Assembly: GCF_000499845.2 (NCBI RefSeq)
Contig: NC_023754.2
Coordinates: forward strand, 27,814,611-27,878,610
DNA: 64,000 bases
Direction: 5' to 3'
Source: Phaseolus vulgaris
Taxonomy: Eukaryota; Streptophyta; Magnoliopsida; Fabales; Fabaceae
A program made the position numbers and the translations under genes. Under the pieces are notes generated by a model that saw nothing but the letters and a program-made list of their open reading frames with translations, ran no database searches and had not been told where the DNA came from. Of the stretch, positions 1 through 13,029 are shown piece by piece; within the stretch, counting starts at the first letter, position 1; every line of letters begins with the position of its first letter.

Positions 1-1988
1 TGTTATTATTGAAGAAAAATAAAGTAAAATTAAAACAGTGGTTCTGAAATAAGGGAAAAGTCTAAGTTTAGGTGAGCAAAAAGTTGAAGTATGTTGATGA
101 AGATTGAACCCCACAATACGTGCACAAAGATTGAGGTTATAGTTATCATGGTGAATGTTTGACAAAATATTCACCTAGCTAACAAAACAAGGTCTTTAGC
201 ACAGGTCAAACAATTAAGATAATCACGAGCCAGAAGAGAGAGAAGGGTGGTAGATTTTAACAACTGTCAAGGAAAAGAGAGTGAAGCAAAGAGAGAGAAG
301 GTGGTAGTTGTCACATGATTTCCAACAGTACAAAAGGGACCAGCCGCATCTGTATCCATTATGTAGGTTTATTGCAATTTAAACTGAACAAGTAGCCTGT
401 CCGAATTATGTTATTCTCAATATTTTCATTTTTCTTTTGGAAACCAATTAGTCTTTCTACCATCTTCAACTTGTTCAGTCTTAATTAATTATGCTGTTGA
501 ATCAATGATTTTTCACAAAGAACCAGGCATCAATTTTCATCCCCTTAATTTCTCCTATCCCTTTCTTTCACACCCTCCACCCATAAAAGAACAGCATATG
601 ATCCAGGACTCCACTTCAATCCTTTCAAGAAACATTCCTTTAGTCTATCTGGGCGATGGAGCTTTCTAGAGATAACTGGTTTGAAGATATGTTTGGATAT
701 ACAGTTGCACATAACACGTGATCTATAGACTTGGGAGAGAAAGATATCATCATCTTCTTAGATGGTTAGTATTACTATTTAGGGGAGAAAAATAGGATAA
801 ACACCTAAACATCATATATTTTTGCTATGCTTTTGGTTATATTTGTTTCTTTGTCCTTTTAGCAGCCAATTAATGATTTAATCTATAAATTCTTACCACT
901 TTCTTTCCCATCTTCCTTAAGGGGTATTCTTAGGATTTCTTTTTCTTTTCTTACCATAGCTCATGTCTTCCTGTCGCTGCAGCTTGTTGAAGATTTCATA
1001 ATCACTTCCCAACTTCTGTCCCAAAGATAATTTTTCATTTTCTTTTCCTTATGCTGCATTTTTATCTAATCATGCAAGATACGTTTTGTGTATGATGAGT
1101 CAGACTGTACTTTGAAAATCTCTGATCTCCTCATCATTTGTGTGATCATATATCTCTTGCTACTATATGTTGTGTGTGTTGGACACCTTGTTCTCATCCA
1201 GACTGTCCATTTCACATAAAGTGTTGTATTGGTTTACGAACTTGCTATTTTTCAAATTATCTGAATCCTTTTTTCTGTATGCCAGGAACCTATTGGATGG
1301 AACCTGGTGTTATAGTGGTTAAATGAAAATCACTTCTCATTGAGTTTATTGACTTAAGAAGTTAAACGAGACCTAAACGAATTCATATCTACCCCCACAA
1401 TTTTCACCTGTCTTGTTGTTCGGATTTCTTCTTCAATCTTAATTTAATTTCTTACCCCTTTCTACACGAGTCTTGAGTATTCCATAACTTATGAATTTGT
1501 GATTTACATACAAAAGGTACTTATAAGGTAAAATTCTTTAAGCATTCATTAGATCATTTTTTCACCTCTTCTGCGGTAGAGAAGTTTGGTTGCATTATTT
1601 ACTGAAGTCCTGATTTTCGAACTACTTCTATTTATTCAGCAGTAAATTATTTACATATGCATACACATGTGTATATAATATTTGTAAGTAATGGGGATCC
1701 ATCCAGTATAATAAATGTTTTTTTGCCATAAATTTTCACTGCAGTTACTTTACCATCAATTCATAGCATTTCCGTGCAGTTACTTGAACAGATTTAAAGC
1801 ATAGTAATTGTTGTTGAGAAATTACAGCCTGTCCTCACAAGGCTTACACATTCTTGTTCACGTTACTTTAATATGCTGCACATTAAAACATTATTTCCTG
1901 TTTGTTTCAGACCTGAAATTCCAACTTTGTAAAGGACCAAAAAAGTCGAGTTGGTTGGAGGCAAAAACCCGTGCAACAACAAGTAAAC
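1..1988 (+). promoter_or_regulatory. 5' flank and probable 5' UTR with intron of the GARP factor gene
   Basis: No protein gene is supported here; the open frames use non-ATG starts and resemble nothing known. A pyrimidine-rich acceptor ending in TTTCAG at about 1910 lies just upstream of the ATG at 1989, and a GT donor-like site follows the purine-rich stretch near 764. A 5' UTR intron of about 1.1 kb is therefore plausible. An ACACGTG-like G-box core occurs near 715. All of this is inferred from splice-site appearance; no transcript was seen. Confidence 0.35.
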
Positions 1989-4512
1989 ATGTCAGAAGGA
2001 CATGAGATTCATAGCAATGAGGAAGCTTCATCGGGATGTTCCCAGAAATGCTCTTCATTTGACTTGAATACTGAAGCTTGCAGTGACGATAACACCAACG
2101 GTAGTACAGAAGAGGGCTATGAGCTCACAACCGACGAGAATAATATTGAGAAAGTAAAGGATGAGGGAACTTCAGCAAATAATGGAAGTAGCATTTCAAG
2201 AGAAGGCAATGAGAGAAGAGGAACGGTGAGACAATATGTTAGATCCAAGATGCCTCGGCTTCGGTGGACTCCTGAACTTCATCATTCATTTATGCATGCT
2301 GTTGAAAGACTTGGTGGACAAGAGAGTAAGTATTTGTTAAGTTGTATATCTTCCAAAACATTACTACTTACATATTTAACCCAAAGAGTTATACGAATTG
2401 TTATGTGAAATGAAACCTCTCTTATGAAAGAGTTAACACGTTTCGTTCAACTCTGCATATTACTTGGAGCAGGAGCAACACCCAAGTTGGTGCTTCAGCT
2501 AATGAATGTGGAAGGACTTAGCATTGCTCACGTCAAGAGCCACTTGCAGGTAGCACAAATTGAAGTTTGAGATAAATTCTCTTTTTCCTTAAAGGTTTTT
2601 ACAAGTATAAAATGTGCAGCTAATATCCTCAGTCAACACAAATGTCCATTCCAAATGATTGAGCAAGTATTTGAAAATGTTTATTCAAGCCTATTTGATC
2701 ATATCGGACAGTTCTTCTATAAACTATTTTTCTTTATTTTGATAAACTTTACCCTAGCGTTTGTTAAGATGAACTGTAAAAAACATCATAAGTTAAAATT
2801 ACGAGTTACTTTCATAAGTTAAAATCACGAGTTAGTTTTGTAAGCTTAGTTTATCAAAATAAAGTTACTAAATTAAATGTTTATGTTTATTCAAACGCAT
2901 CTTTAGTTGATGTATCTATAATCAATATTCAATTCTCATTTCAGATGTATCGAAGCAAGAAACTTGACGAGGTTGGGCAAGGTACTACACTACTATACTA
3001 ATTTCTAATAATTTGTAATGATAATGAGTTCATGAAATAAGATTCTAATTTGATAAACTTAAACTGAACAAAGAATGTCGATGGGGAGGGTAGGGTTTTT
3101 TCAATAACGAATCCTGAATTAATCAAAGTTCAAGGTGATGTAGCTAGTAAGGATTTAGGGTTAGGGTTTGTTTATCTTGGTGAAACACATATGTTGAACC
3201 TTTGACAATTCATTTATATTTTGCAGTACTGAGTCAAAGGTCGAACCAAAGGGTACGATCTGTGATGCTTCATCAGTCCATGAGTCCTCAACAACATCTT
3301 AAGATGGGGAATGGTGGAATCATTCTGGCAACTCAATTCGACAAACATTGTCATTTCCCAAGTCTCATGCAGACCCCCTTCCCCCTATCACGTTCCCATG
3401 CAAATGACACCAATTCAAGGTAACATACTTTTTATATAACTTCATTTACATCTGGTTTGTTCAAATACCTACATTATAAAATATTTTCATCTTTTTCTAT
3501 CAATTATAATTTATACAAGTTGTTAATTTTTATGATAAAATATAATTGAATAACAATGCTGCATTACCCTTTTCTCACCAATTCTTGTAAATTACTTCTT
3601 TCCTCTTAAATTATTACAATTTTACATTTTCTCCTTCTCTACAAAGTTTGCTATTTCAAAAATTTATTATCTTTAGTTTAACTCTTCTCTTCTATTAATA
3701 TTCTCTCTTTCTTAACTATGATTAATTAATTAATATGGATATTTTAGTTATAATAATACATATTACTAGTTAACTATTTGTTAATTTATTTGCAATAACT
3801 TTAAACAACCATAGCTTTAAAATGGGGACCCTTTCAATAAGTTACTATAAAAAGATGTGGTCAGATAATTACAGTTCAAGTTCAAATTCTTGGTCTTGTT
3901 TTCCACTGTCTTACAAAAAGAAAATTTAACAAAATTATTTTATAATAATCCTTGTCTGCAATCATCTCTAGGCACCAGCAATGGTACATCAATCATCAAC
4001 ATTTTAGAAAACCAATAGCTTCGGGCCAAATTCAACCAAAGGATACACCTACGAGACCAAGCCAACTGCTTGATGAGAAAAGGTGGCTTCCCTTAGAAAT
4101 TATAAACAATCATCAATCCAAGTTTCAAAAGTTACCTGCCATTGTTGCTCCTAAAACTGGATCACACGCTGTTCAACCAACTGAGTGGAGCTTTGTGAAC
4201 AACACAAGCGTCACAGAATATATATCTAACAAACCCAATGAACCTCGCAACTATTCCAGCAGTTTAAAGCTAGAATTTGATCCCCCATTTCGGATTAAGG
4301 TAAATTAACTAGGTTTCAACAAAAATGAGAAGGTTGTCTACCTTGTTTCTTCACCATATTGACACGCAATTATTTGATTTGTTATGCAGAAAGACGAGCA
4401 ACAATTACCTGATTTGCAACTGAGTTTGAGTTACACAGTTGCAAGCGATGGTGGCAAGATGAATCATTACAGAGAAACCCAGGAAATTAGCACCAAGCTT
4501 TCACTTTCTTAA
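1989..4512 (+). CDS. GARP/G2-like (Myb-like) transcription factor, six exons
   Basis: Predicted nuclear DNA-binding regulator of the KANADI-like/At1g14600-like GARP group. Exons: 1989-2325, 2473-2549, 2945-2981, 3227-3419, 3972-4299, 4390-4512, all with GT-AG borders; they sum to 1095 nt (364 aa plus stop). The single Myb-like GARP domain lies at about residues 88-144: MPRLRWTPELHHSF, then GGQE, ATPKLVLQLMNV, and the hallmark HVKSHLQMYRSKK, interrupted by introns after GGQE and after SHLQ. Two repression-type motifs are visible: DLN at residues 25-27 and an LxLxL (EAR-like) core at 333-337 near the C-terminus. The ATG at 1989 was chosen; an upstream in-frame GTG at 1971 is not a plant start. 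The family is secure. Target genes are unknown, and repressor activity is inferred from the EAR-like motifs. Confidence 0.9.
2675..2905. repeat. MITE-like inverted repeat inside intron 2 of the GARP gene
   Basis: A perfect 16-bp inverted repeat (CTTTATTTTGATAAAC at 2732-2747 and its complement at 2849-2864) brackets about 100 bp containing two copies of a CATAAGTTAAAAT-type motif. Weaker similarity extends outward. Intron location and AT-rich palindromic form fit a small non-autonomous DNA transposon. Ends and target-site duplications were not resolved. Confidence 0.45.
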
Positions 4513-5016
4513 TGTTAATAACCCAGATATCATTAGCCGAGTTAGCTAATTATATAAATAGAGAGACCATATATTGAAAAAAGGAGAATAGATTCACAAG
4601 ATCGATCAATGTATGTACAAGACATAGGCTACTTGCTATTTTTTCAATTTGAATCTACATGAGATCTGATTGTAAAAGGAATTGTGTCAGGGTTGATAGA
4701 GGTAGGCATTATCCATTTTTGTGTGCAAATGATTGCTTAAAGTGTGAAGAGAACAGGCAGTAGAAAAAGGATGGAACAAAAAAGAGTGAGAATATGTTGG
4801 TCTTGCTTTAGAGATTGATACTTCACTTTGCATTGATCAAATAAAAAATTTATCAGTTGATCTCTCTCCACCATCTATCTTCCCATTCAAAATTTCATTC
4901 CTACATTTACATCTCAATGGTTCTTATATAAATAAAGTTAACAAGTGTAAAAACAGTTCAGATTATTACTTTCACAGTTCTTTTATGTATTTTTATCTAT
5001 TTTCTGTTGAGATTGG

Positions 5017-5018
<2 letters not shown>

Positions 5019-5088
<70 letters not shown>
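5019..5088. repeat. (AT)n microsatellite, about 70 bp
   Basis: Uninterrupted AT dinucleotide run starting in GGTTATAT and ending at ATGTATTG. It lies in the 3' flank of the GARP gene. Its length is likely polymorphic. Confidence 0.95.
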
Positions 5089-5092
<4 letters not shown>

Positions 5093-5434
5093 TGACTAGA
5101 GAAAAGAAAAGATATATTTAATTACTAAAATTATTGATGTTATTTTAGTTTTTAAAAATAAGATGTTATTGGTATTATGATATCTTTACAAGATCCTATA
5201 ACGAGATAGTCTTACTATGTTTCATTTTTTCTTTTCATCTTATATATAAGCGTTATGTCATAACTTTGAAAGTGATCTTTATGGTGCTCTATTTTTTAGA
5301 AAACATACTTTCTATGTTGTTTATTCAATGAATCATGATTATATTTTCTTTCTTTTCTTCTTCGTTTTTTTCCTTAAGTCAATTTGCGTATCTGGGTTGA
5401 TTTATCATTTCAATATGGTATCACAGTCATTTAA

Positions 5435-6157
5435 GGTATGTTTGTTTCCATGAGGAAGGAGGGAGAGATTATTTTTTGTGTTTGTTTCAAGGGTCTTGAG
5501 GGTGGATGGGGAGGAGGGTGAATGGTTTTTTTCATTATTCACAAAATGAAAATATTTGTGGGGATTGATGTAGGATTATTGTATTTTACCAAAATATCAT
5601 TGTGCATGCATTTTATTACAATATACAAAATTAAATATTATATAAATTTATTTATTATTTATAATTTCAAAAATATTTAATTATACTATTAATAACAACA
5701 TATAATTATAAATAATTAAAATAATTAAATAAAAAAATAAAATTATAATATCAACAATATATATATATATAGTTATATAAAGTAACAAATGAATATAATA
5801 ATAAATATTATTTTCATAAATTTTAATATATTTAATAAATTTATTTTAATTTAACACAAAAATATTTTCTATTATATTTTTTATTTTTTTATTAAAAAAT
5901 ATAAATAATTATGAATATTATATATTAAAAATATTTAATTAATTCAAACCTACACACACAAAAATCATAATTCATTATTCAAATATTTTTTAATAACAAA
6001 GATAAATTTGTAAACTTACAATAAACCATCATCACAAATCCACTTTATCATCCTTCAATTCAAACAACGTCACATATCCTCAAACATCCTCTCTAATCCT
6101 CACAAATTCACTCTCTCCCCTCCTCACAAATTCTCTTCTCAATTCAAACAGAGCCCT
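5435..6157. mobile_element. MITE-like element of about 720 bp with terminal inverted similarity
   Basis: The left end reads AGGTATGTTTGTTT; the reverse complement of the right end reads AGGGCTCTGTTTGAAT. Both are followed by GA-rich stretches of the type GAGGAGGGGAGAG, so the termini are imperfect inverted repeats around a very AT-rich core with no coding capacity. The GGGCTCTGTTTG-like end resembles many plant PIF/Harbinger or hAT non-autonomous elements. A clear target-site duplication was not identified, so the superfamily is undecided. Confidence 0.5.
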
Positions 6158-8540
6158 AGAGTTTGTTGAGCCTATAGTGTGTCACTCATTTTTATTTGTT
6201 TTATGTTATTAGACCACTCATAAATATATAGTCTCACATACGAATTGGTTAATCTTGGTATAAGGAGATATGTTGAAGATCCCACTAAATATACTTCAAA
6301 TTACAAAATCTATCATTGTTATTAAAGTGTGTGCTGTCATAAATGAATGAATATTAAATATCAGCAATTCTAATCATTCACTTAAAATGAAAGTAAACAT
6401 ATAATTTTTTTTGGAAATATTAATCAAGTAAGTATCTTTCTAATAGAATAAGTTTTACAAGGGAGTGATTTGAAAAAAAAAATGTTATTTTTATGATAAT
6501 TATTACAAGTAAAAATATTGTTTATAAATATGTATATAAAAAATGGATTTTATTTCTTTTAATTCAGGATCTTTCAAGTTTTAAAGAAGACATCTACAAA
6601 AACATAGTGTTGATTGTTTTATTGTTGAAATTTTTATTATTATTTTATGAAAAACAATCATTGTGCATTAGTCATAATATACCGTGAACTAAACATTGTA
6701 GGAATAATCTATATATATGTTACATTGTCTATGTTACCAAAGTATACATTTTTTCTTGGGTTCTAAATGTAATACATTAATATTAATCTTATCATAAACA
6801 TTTCCAATGAATTACATTAAAATTTTCTTTATTTAAAAAGTTGAATTATTTATACTTCCTTCTATTTGAAATTATGTTTTAACATAAAATAGAGACAAAA
6901 CTTGATGAAGAATGAGACCCAGTTAAAATAAAAGAAACCAAACATGCTTTAAAAGTGGTTGTTTTGATGGCGGAATAGATAAAGGACCATTCTGTGGATA
7001 CCTGTGGAGAACAACATGAGCTTTTCTGACAGGAATGTCTTGGGTTGGCAGAAATAGTAATAAACATAACTCCTCTCATTTCATCATCCTGATGTGGGTC
7101 CCACCATCTCTCACTCTCCCAAGTCACAACAATGCTGTTCTTCACCAAGAATGGGTGCAAAATAGTATCATGGTGCATTCATCACACTGCCTCATATGCT
7201 ACCATATCACATCAATGATCTGACGCAGAGTCAATGAATTTTAATTTTTTTCCTCTCTTACCAAAATAATACTTTTCATTTTCTTAAGTTTATTTCTCAT
7301 ATTGTACAAATTATACAACTAATATAGTATAATTGGGACATGATTTTGTTTTCTTAGTTTATGCAAAGAGTTTAACTTTTAGATTTAGATGTATGGAAAA
7401 TATAAAAAGAGATATTTGATAAATTTAAATATATATCTCTCAAAAATCGATCATTCCGTGTATGTTTGAATTAATGTTTAAAATTTTGGATTTTGTTTTA
7501 AAAACTAAAAATTACAAAATAATTTCAACTTGAATGTAAATTATATATCACATATGACTTCATTTAACATCAAATCAAACATGGGCATAGTTAATTTAAG
7601 ATACCCTTGATTTACGAGAAAATATTAAAAATTAAAAAAAAAGATGCACGTTGTTGTCAGTTCTCCACATATAGATTCACATGATGGATTCAATTCTTTC
7701 TTTTATTTTAATCAGTGATGGATTCAGTATCATCCTACTTTTTGGACCAGCCACCTGTGCCAAATCTAGGGCAGATGTTTCACTTTGAGCCCCCAATTCA
7801 AATCCAACCTCAACTTCTTGTTCTTCACTGCTTCATATTCACAAGTCATTGACCGATCTGGAAGAACTTCTCAAGCTCATTTGCAGAAGGAACTTGAGCT
7901 TGAAATTTTGAACAGATGCCAAATTTTAATCTGAGGAACTATCAAAACTTTTTTACCCTGTTTGGAAAATGTTAAGAGACTCCATTGCAATTAATCAAAA
8001 GGTTTGACTTACATGCTTTCATGATGGATTTGGTGATAGTGCATTAGACTTTAACTGCTATGGACATGATAAAATTGCAATATCAAAGTTGGATTTAAGG
8101 CACATCCAAAAATGTTTAAATGAGATTACAATCAAATTAAATTTTGAAAAATAATCCAGTAAAAAAAATGAAATTTGATTAACCATAAAGGATACTATAA
8201 TACCATACATATTTGAGAAAACGAGGGGAAAATTCTTACTTTGCCAAATGTATATATATCAGTAACAACAGAAACATCAGTGATACTTGCAGTTGAAAGT
8301 GACCTAATAGTCACCTAATCCTATTGAACCAAGTATTCCAAAACCATTGCTCAATGTTCAAATGTGGTTGGTGTAATTGTTAAAGACTAACCGAATAACA
8401 GAACATTGGATATCAGGGGCAGGAATCACTCCTGGGTGTTCGTAAATCATTTTGCAAGTTACATGTGTTATTCAGCGTTTGTCATTTTAAAAGCCACGTT
8501 TTTCTTCTCTGTCCTTTCACATGTAATTTCTGAATGTCCT
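6158..8540. other. AT-rich spacer, no supported gene
   Basis: No domain or spliceable coding exon was recognised. A more GC-rich patch at about 6880-7225 has short open frames on both strands (none resembling a known family) and may be an old regulatory or coding remnant. The rest is AT-rich intergenic sequence. Confidence 0.5.
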
Positions 8541-8599
8541 TACATGTCGTGCTTGCTATACTTGCAAGACAAGGGTTGCTATATCTCTTGAAACTTGAT

Positions 8600-9190
8600 C
8601 TGAGTGTCTTGTTGGTAAGCAAGCACATATCTTCTAACTAAAAAGACCAAATATTTTGGATTTAATTCACACTAATGTTTGTCTCTATGGATTTAATTCA
8701 CACTAATGTTTGTCTCTATGTATGCTAAATCAATTAATGGTTGCTCTTATTTTTCTCACTTTTATTGATGACCATTCTAAAAAGGTTTGGGCTTTTGTTT
8801 TGAAATCCAAAATTCAGGTACTTGATGTGTTCAAATATTTACATACAAGTGTTGAAAGAGATACATGTAAATTATTGAAATGTGTTAGAGCAGATAGTGA
8901 TGATTAATCCACAAGTCTTTTTTTAAATTATTACAATGAGTATGACATTTGAGAGTGTTTGGCTGCAAAGCATCTATTCACATCCTTAAAAATGAAAGAT
9001 CTAAACTTGATGGGAAGTCTAAACAGTATATTTTCCTAGGTTATGGTCGTGGTGATTTTGGGATCCGATTGATAAGAAGATTGTTAGAAGTCTAGATGTT
9101 ATTTTTCTTGAGGATCAAACCATTGAAAATATTGGCAAGAAAGAGAAGCCAAAAGAGGTTACTCATGGATACATTGTTGTTGAGTAAGAA
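8600..9190 (+). pseudogene. Degenerate Ty1/copia retrotransposon integrase region
   Basis: Broken reading frames read in order like a copia Pol polyprotein: CLVGKQ (end of the GAG-pre-integrase region), an HTNVC segment, then TFIDDHSKKVWAFVLKSK (integrase core) with VERDTCKLLKCVRAD, and after stops and a gap VFGCKAS, a stretch with ERSKLDGKSKQYIFLGYG (the conserved integrase/RT linker) and RSLDVIFLEDQT. Several stops and frameshifts separate these blocks. No LTRs, reverse transcriptase or RNase H region were found, so this is an old truncated copy. Family assignment rests on conserved copia integrase wording. Confidence 0.85.
8658..8719. repeat. 31-bp tandem duplication inside the copia relic
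   Basis: The unit beginning GGATTTAATTCACACTAATG occurs twice back to back (8658-8688 and 8689-8719). It duplicates the integrase HTNVC segment. It looks like a local slippage or repair event after the element became non-functional. Confidence 0.9.
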
Positions 9191-10137
9191 CCTCCTACCG
9201 TAGTTGTTTATCAGAGAGAGATGTGAATGCAGATTTGGAGAATGAATTTGTGTACTCAACTTTTTTTCTATTTCTACTGTGAGACTTAGACTATTCCTAA
9301 CAACTAATGAACATTAGGCGAAAAGTGCAAGGACAAACATTAGGATAGTGATAGATAAAAGACACAGACTCATTCATTTTTTGCATGATTATGCTTACGA
9401 AGTAACTCTAGTTAATAGATATATGTGGCAGTGAAGACTTCAAGTATGTCAAACGGTTCAAATTTCATCGCATTTGAAAAGCATAATCACTTGAAAGAAA
9501 AAGTAAATCATAAAAGGAAGAGCATTTATAGAGTTTACAATTTACATGAATACATCAATGATGCAATTGATTAAAATATCTTTGTCCTGTTTCCGTGCCA
9601 GATTTGTTAACAGCATTACACAAGAAGTACACCAAACAAAAGAAAGTGTGAAATTTATCTCAATCCAGAATTCATCTGATGTACATACTTGTTCTCAAAG
9701 TGCTGAAGAATTGCAAACTAAAATATTTGAAGGATTCTTTTCTCTGTGTATTAAAAAGGAAACAATCAATAGATCATGGATAAAGTAATCACTTATACCA
9801 GTTAACATAAAAAAATCCTGATACCATAAGGATCATTCCTCGGATCAAGAAGAAAGAAGTTGCGAAGACTAAACCAACATGAAAAAAGACACACAGTAGT
9901 AGCCGATATACACTTCTGTAGGGCAGGTTAGGAAATCTTGATTCCACCGAAAGCGCCACTAATCCAGAATTATTGATCACAAAAAAATGACTTTGATTTC
10001 TCTCTAATCAATACAGTATCACCAAAATGAACAGGGTTCAGAGCTTGAAGCCACCTGCTGGAAACAAAATTCAATAGAAAGGAAAAAATAAATAATAAAG
10101 ACAGGATAATTTATAGAAAGTAAAAAAGAGAACTGAT
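9191..10137. other. Spacer between the copia relic and the DUF688 gene
   Basis: An 80-codon ATG-started plus-strand frame (9546-9788) and a 63-codon minus-strand frame (9789-9980) occur here. Neither resembles a known family or has splice-site support. The first part may be further decayed retrotransposon. Confidence 0.4.
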
Positions 10138-10573
10138 GTTTTGGTCTTCAAGCATTGTGTTTACGTTGTTTCTAGTCCTATAAATGAAACTTACATCAGT
10201 TCTTTACTGTAGAATGTTATATTTGGTTCAATCAAGAACTAAATGTAATCTTTCAAAATTGATGCGATTGTACTCTTTTTGAGGGATTGATGTAATATAA
10301 TTGATTGAGTCAAATTTAAAGGTTGACGTGCTCAATTGACCTAAAGAAGTTTTGGTCTTCAAGCATTGTGTTTATGTTGTTTCTAGTCCTATAAATGAAA
10401 CTTACATCAGTTCTTTACTGTAGAATGTTATATTTGGTTCAATCAAGAACTAAATCAAGAACTAAATCTAATCTTTCAAAATTGATGCGATTGTACTCTT
10501 TTTGAGGGATTGATGTAATATAATTGATTGAGTCAAATTTAAAGGTTGACGTGCTCAATTGACCTAAAGAAGT
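10138..10573. repeat. Recent tandem duplication, two copies of about 211 bp
   Basis: Copy 1 (10138-10348) and copy 2 (10349-10571) begin GTTTTGGTCTTCAAGCATTG and are almost identical. Copy 2 has a further 12-bp internal duplication (AATCAAGAACTA-type) near 10440-10463. The block sits downstream of the stop codon of the minus-strand DUF688 gene and may fall in or near its 3' UTR. High identity implies a young event. Confidence 0.93.
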
Positions 10574-10777
10574 TCGAAAGTCTAAACCGATGTAAATCCA
10601 ATCTTTTGGGATGAAAACATTACCTAGGTTGAAATCTAAAACACTATACCAAATGTTTACTTATGATATTAATGCCAAAATTACATAAGGTGAGAAGATC
10701 ATACCATAAGCGTAACTGAGAAAACAGGGCACCTAAAGCTTGAACTATAACATGATATTGAGTTTCATGTCTAAGAT

Positions 10778-13029
10778 TTAGTGCTGAGATTTATGCGTCG
10801 GAAGTTCCTGCAGAGAAAGTTAAATGTGAATTTTAATCTTTGCGCTGCCAGAGTTGAGTTACACAAATTTGGACAAAAGGATTAGCAAGGTTACCTGAGA
10901 ATAGCGTACATGATCATGATGCAAATTTGAAGTTTTCACTATTGTTTCCCACTTGAGATTACCAGATGTTGCATTACAATCATGCCTTTTAGCTTGGGTT
11001 TGAGTACCTTGACTTGAGTGCAGGAAAGAATTCTTCACAGACACTAAAGGCAGGGCACGCCAAAGCCAGGACTCGGAAGGTGATTTTGGTAATGGTGGAG
11101 GAAGAGGAGACACGACAGAGTCAGCACAATATTTTCCTGAATCGTTAACTAACACAATTTGCTGGGCATTGATCTTTGAATCTTCAACAAATGTCCCTTG
11201 CACAAGTGACAAGGACTCGGGTTCTTGGCTAATATTTTGATCAGTTGTCAATCCTTCAGTTTTTCCTTCTTTGGCTGTGAGATTCAAAATTCTAAACAAA
11301 CTGGGTGGAATGGAATCCAAAGAATTTAACACTTCAGTATCAAATGTGGCCTTTTCTTCCACAGCACATCGTAATTGTTTCATATCTTGAGAAGATCCTA
11401 TGGAGGAATAACTTTCTTTCCCCCTTCTTCTCTCTAAGTCTGCAATCATAGTATCTACCCTCCGTGTGTTATCCAAAGAACTTACATTTGAAGATGGTAA
11501 TTTCGCTGTGCTGACTGTATCTATGTACAATGTCTTTTCGAGTGTGAGACTTCCTGAATATGAAGTTCTTTTGTTTCCTTGGGACAGCACATCTTGAACA
11601 GTTCCAAGCACACCGCTGTGAAATTTCACCTTGCTAAACTTATAATTTTCAGCCTCTTTAGAATCACCAAGCAACTTGGCGCCACGAAAGGGAGATTGAG
11701 GTCTTCGAGAGGGAGATATACCAGTAGCAGCTGCTCTTGAGCGACGGAAGGGAGAGAGTCTACCTGGAAGCAACTCACCAGAATAGGTAAATCTGTTTGA
11801 TTCACTAGTCAATTTCTTTTTACCCTCTTGCTTGTCAGGTGATGCTGCCCTAGAGCTTGATTTGTTCTTGTGAATTGCGTCCCAAGCCTGCGGAAAAGAT
11901 TCATGATTGGAAGTAAATATGTCAAACAAAACCACTTGAGCTTGCTGATTCAGGGTTGAAGTGTGAAAAGTAGTTCCGTTTTTCTTACCTTCTTTACAGC
12001 TGGAACTGGGCTAAAAGATCTAATATGAGAAGTTTTGTTAGGTTTCACAACCTCACTGGCTGAAGGCAAGGAAACCTGGTTTTTCATTTTGATCGCAGCC
12101 ACAGGATTCAATAAGCACAGTGAATTCCTAATATGTAATTGAGGTAACAACCCGCAGCCTTTAGCTGCAATATCAGAAGAGTTGTCGCATTCGTTACCAT
12201 CACCTTCGTCTTCACTTTCTTCCTCTTGACCGTGGCCATGGTATGGTATAATAGCAGTGTTATGCCTATTAGACAATGGCTTCTTTTCCTCGCGAATCAA
12301 TTTGCTAACATCTCTAGGTTGTTGTTCTACTAGTACAGATTGCTTTTTTGAAGAATATTGAGAAGGCTGTAAAGTCATGGCCTTTGCAGCAGGCAAGAAT
12401 CGGTTCATCATGAAGTCTCTAGTTTGTTGATCAGTGGAAAAGGTTCCAGACTTGTTTGCGCTCATATTTTCTAACCCGCTTACACCACTCACACTACAGT
12501 TCATGGAGAATGATTCTGTGTGTGACAGTGTTTCAAGGGCGTCAGAAAAAGCATCATCATCATCATCATCATACTTCACATTGGACCTTCTGCTCTCAAC
12601 TATTTTCTCTATCTTCTCTGTTTTTCTCTCTTTCACAGTGTCTACTTTAGCCACACTGACGCTGAAAGACTTGGATTTATTTGAGGACTTGAATTTGTTT
12701 GCAGCTTTATTTTCCCTTTCCAATGGTTGTTTGGTAGCATTGGTTGAATTTCCTGGAGGAAGCCTTGGGCTTGGAGTGATTGAAGTGGCCTTGGGAGGAT
12801 GAGGCTCAGATCCACCATTGCCCTTGCGTCTTCCAGGGATATGCTCCCAATTGAAAGGAACTGCAACTGGTTTTGTTACCTGATCCAAGGTCGCGTCTGA
12901 TTTGTGGTATGGAAGACTGTGGCGTTTCTCTAGAATCTTCTTCCTTGCTTCAGTCAAGGACGGTGATGTGGCAGAACCACGTCTCACAGACATGAGAGGG
13001 GCATTAATATTCAATTTCCTTTCCGCCAT
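10778..13029 (-). CDS. DUF688 family protein, three exons
   Basis: Plant-specific protein of unknown biochemical role. Exons in transcription order: 13029-11989, 11887-10895, 10807-10778; they total 2064 nt (687 aa plus stop), all in phase 0. Family hallmarks: PVAVPFNWEHIPGR at residues 54-67, a serine-rich basic low-complexity middle with an acidic Asp run (GAT repeat near 12549-12571), and SESWLWRALP at about 618-627 followed by LKWETIVKTS near the C-terminus. The last exon encodes only ELPTHKSQH before the stop. The ATG at 13029 (MAERKL) was chosen because the in-frame upstream TTG at 13068 is not a plant start. The protein looks largely disordered, with no signal peptide or membrane segment. 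Function is unknown. Confidence 0.88.

Noticed and set aside
1138..2005. Short frames upstream of the GARP gene
   Set aside because: They start with TTG/GTG-type codons not used in plants and look like intron or leader sequence.
6493..6687. 64-codon hydrophobic frame
   Set aside because: AT-driven Ile/Leu/Phe/Lys composition with no domain; expected by chance in this composition.
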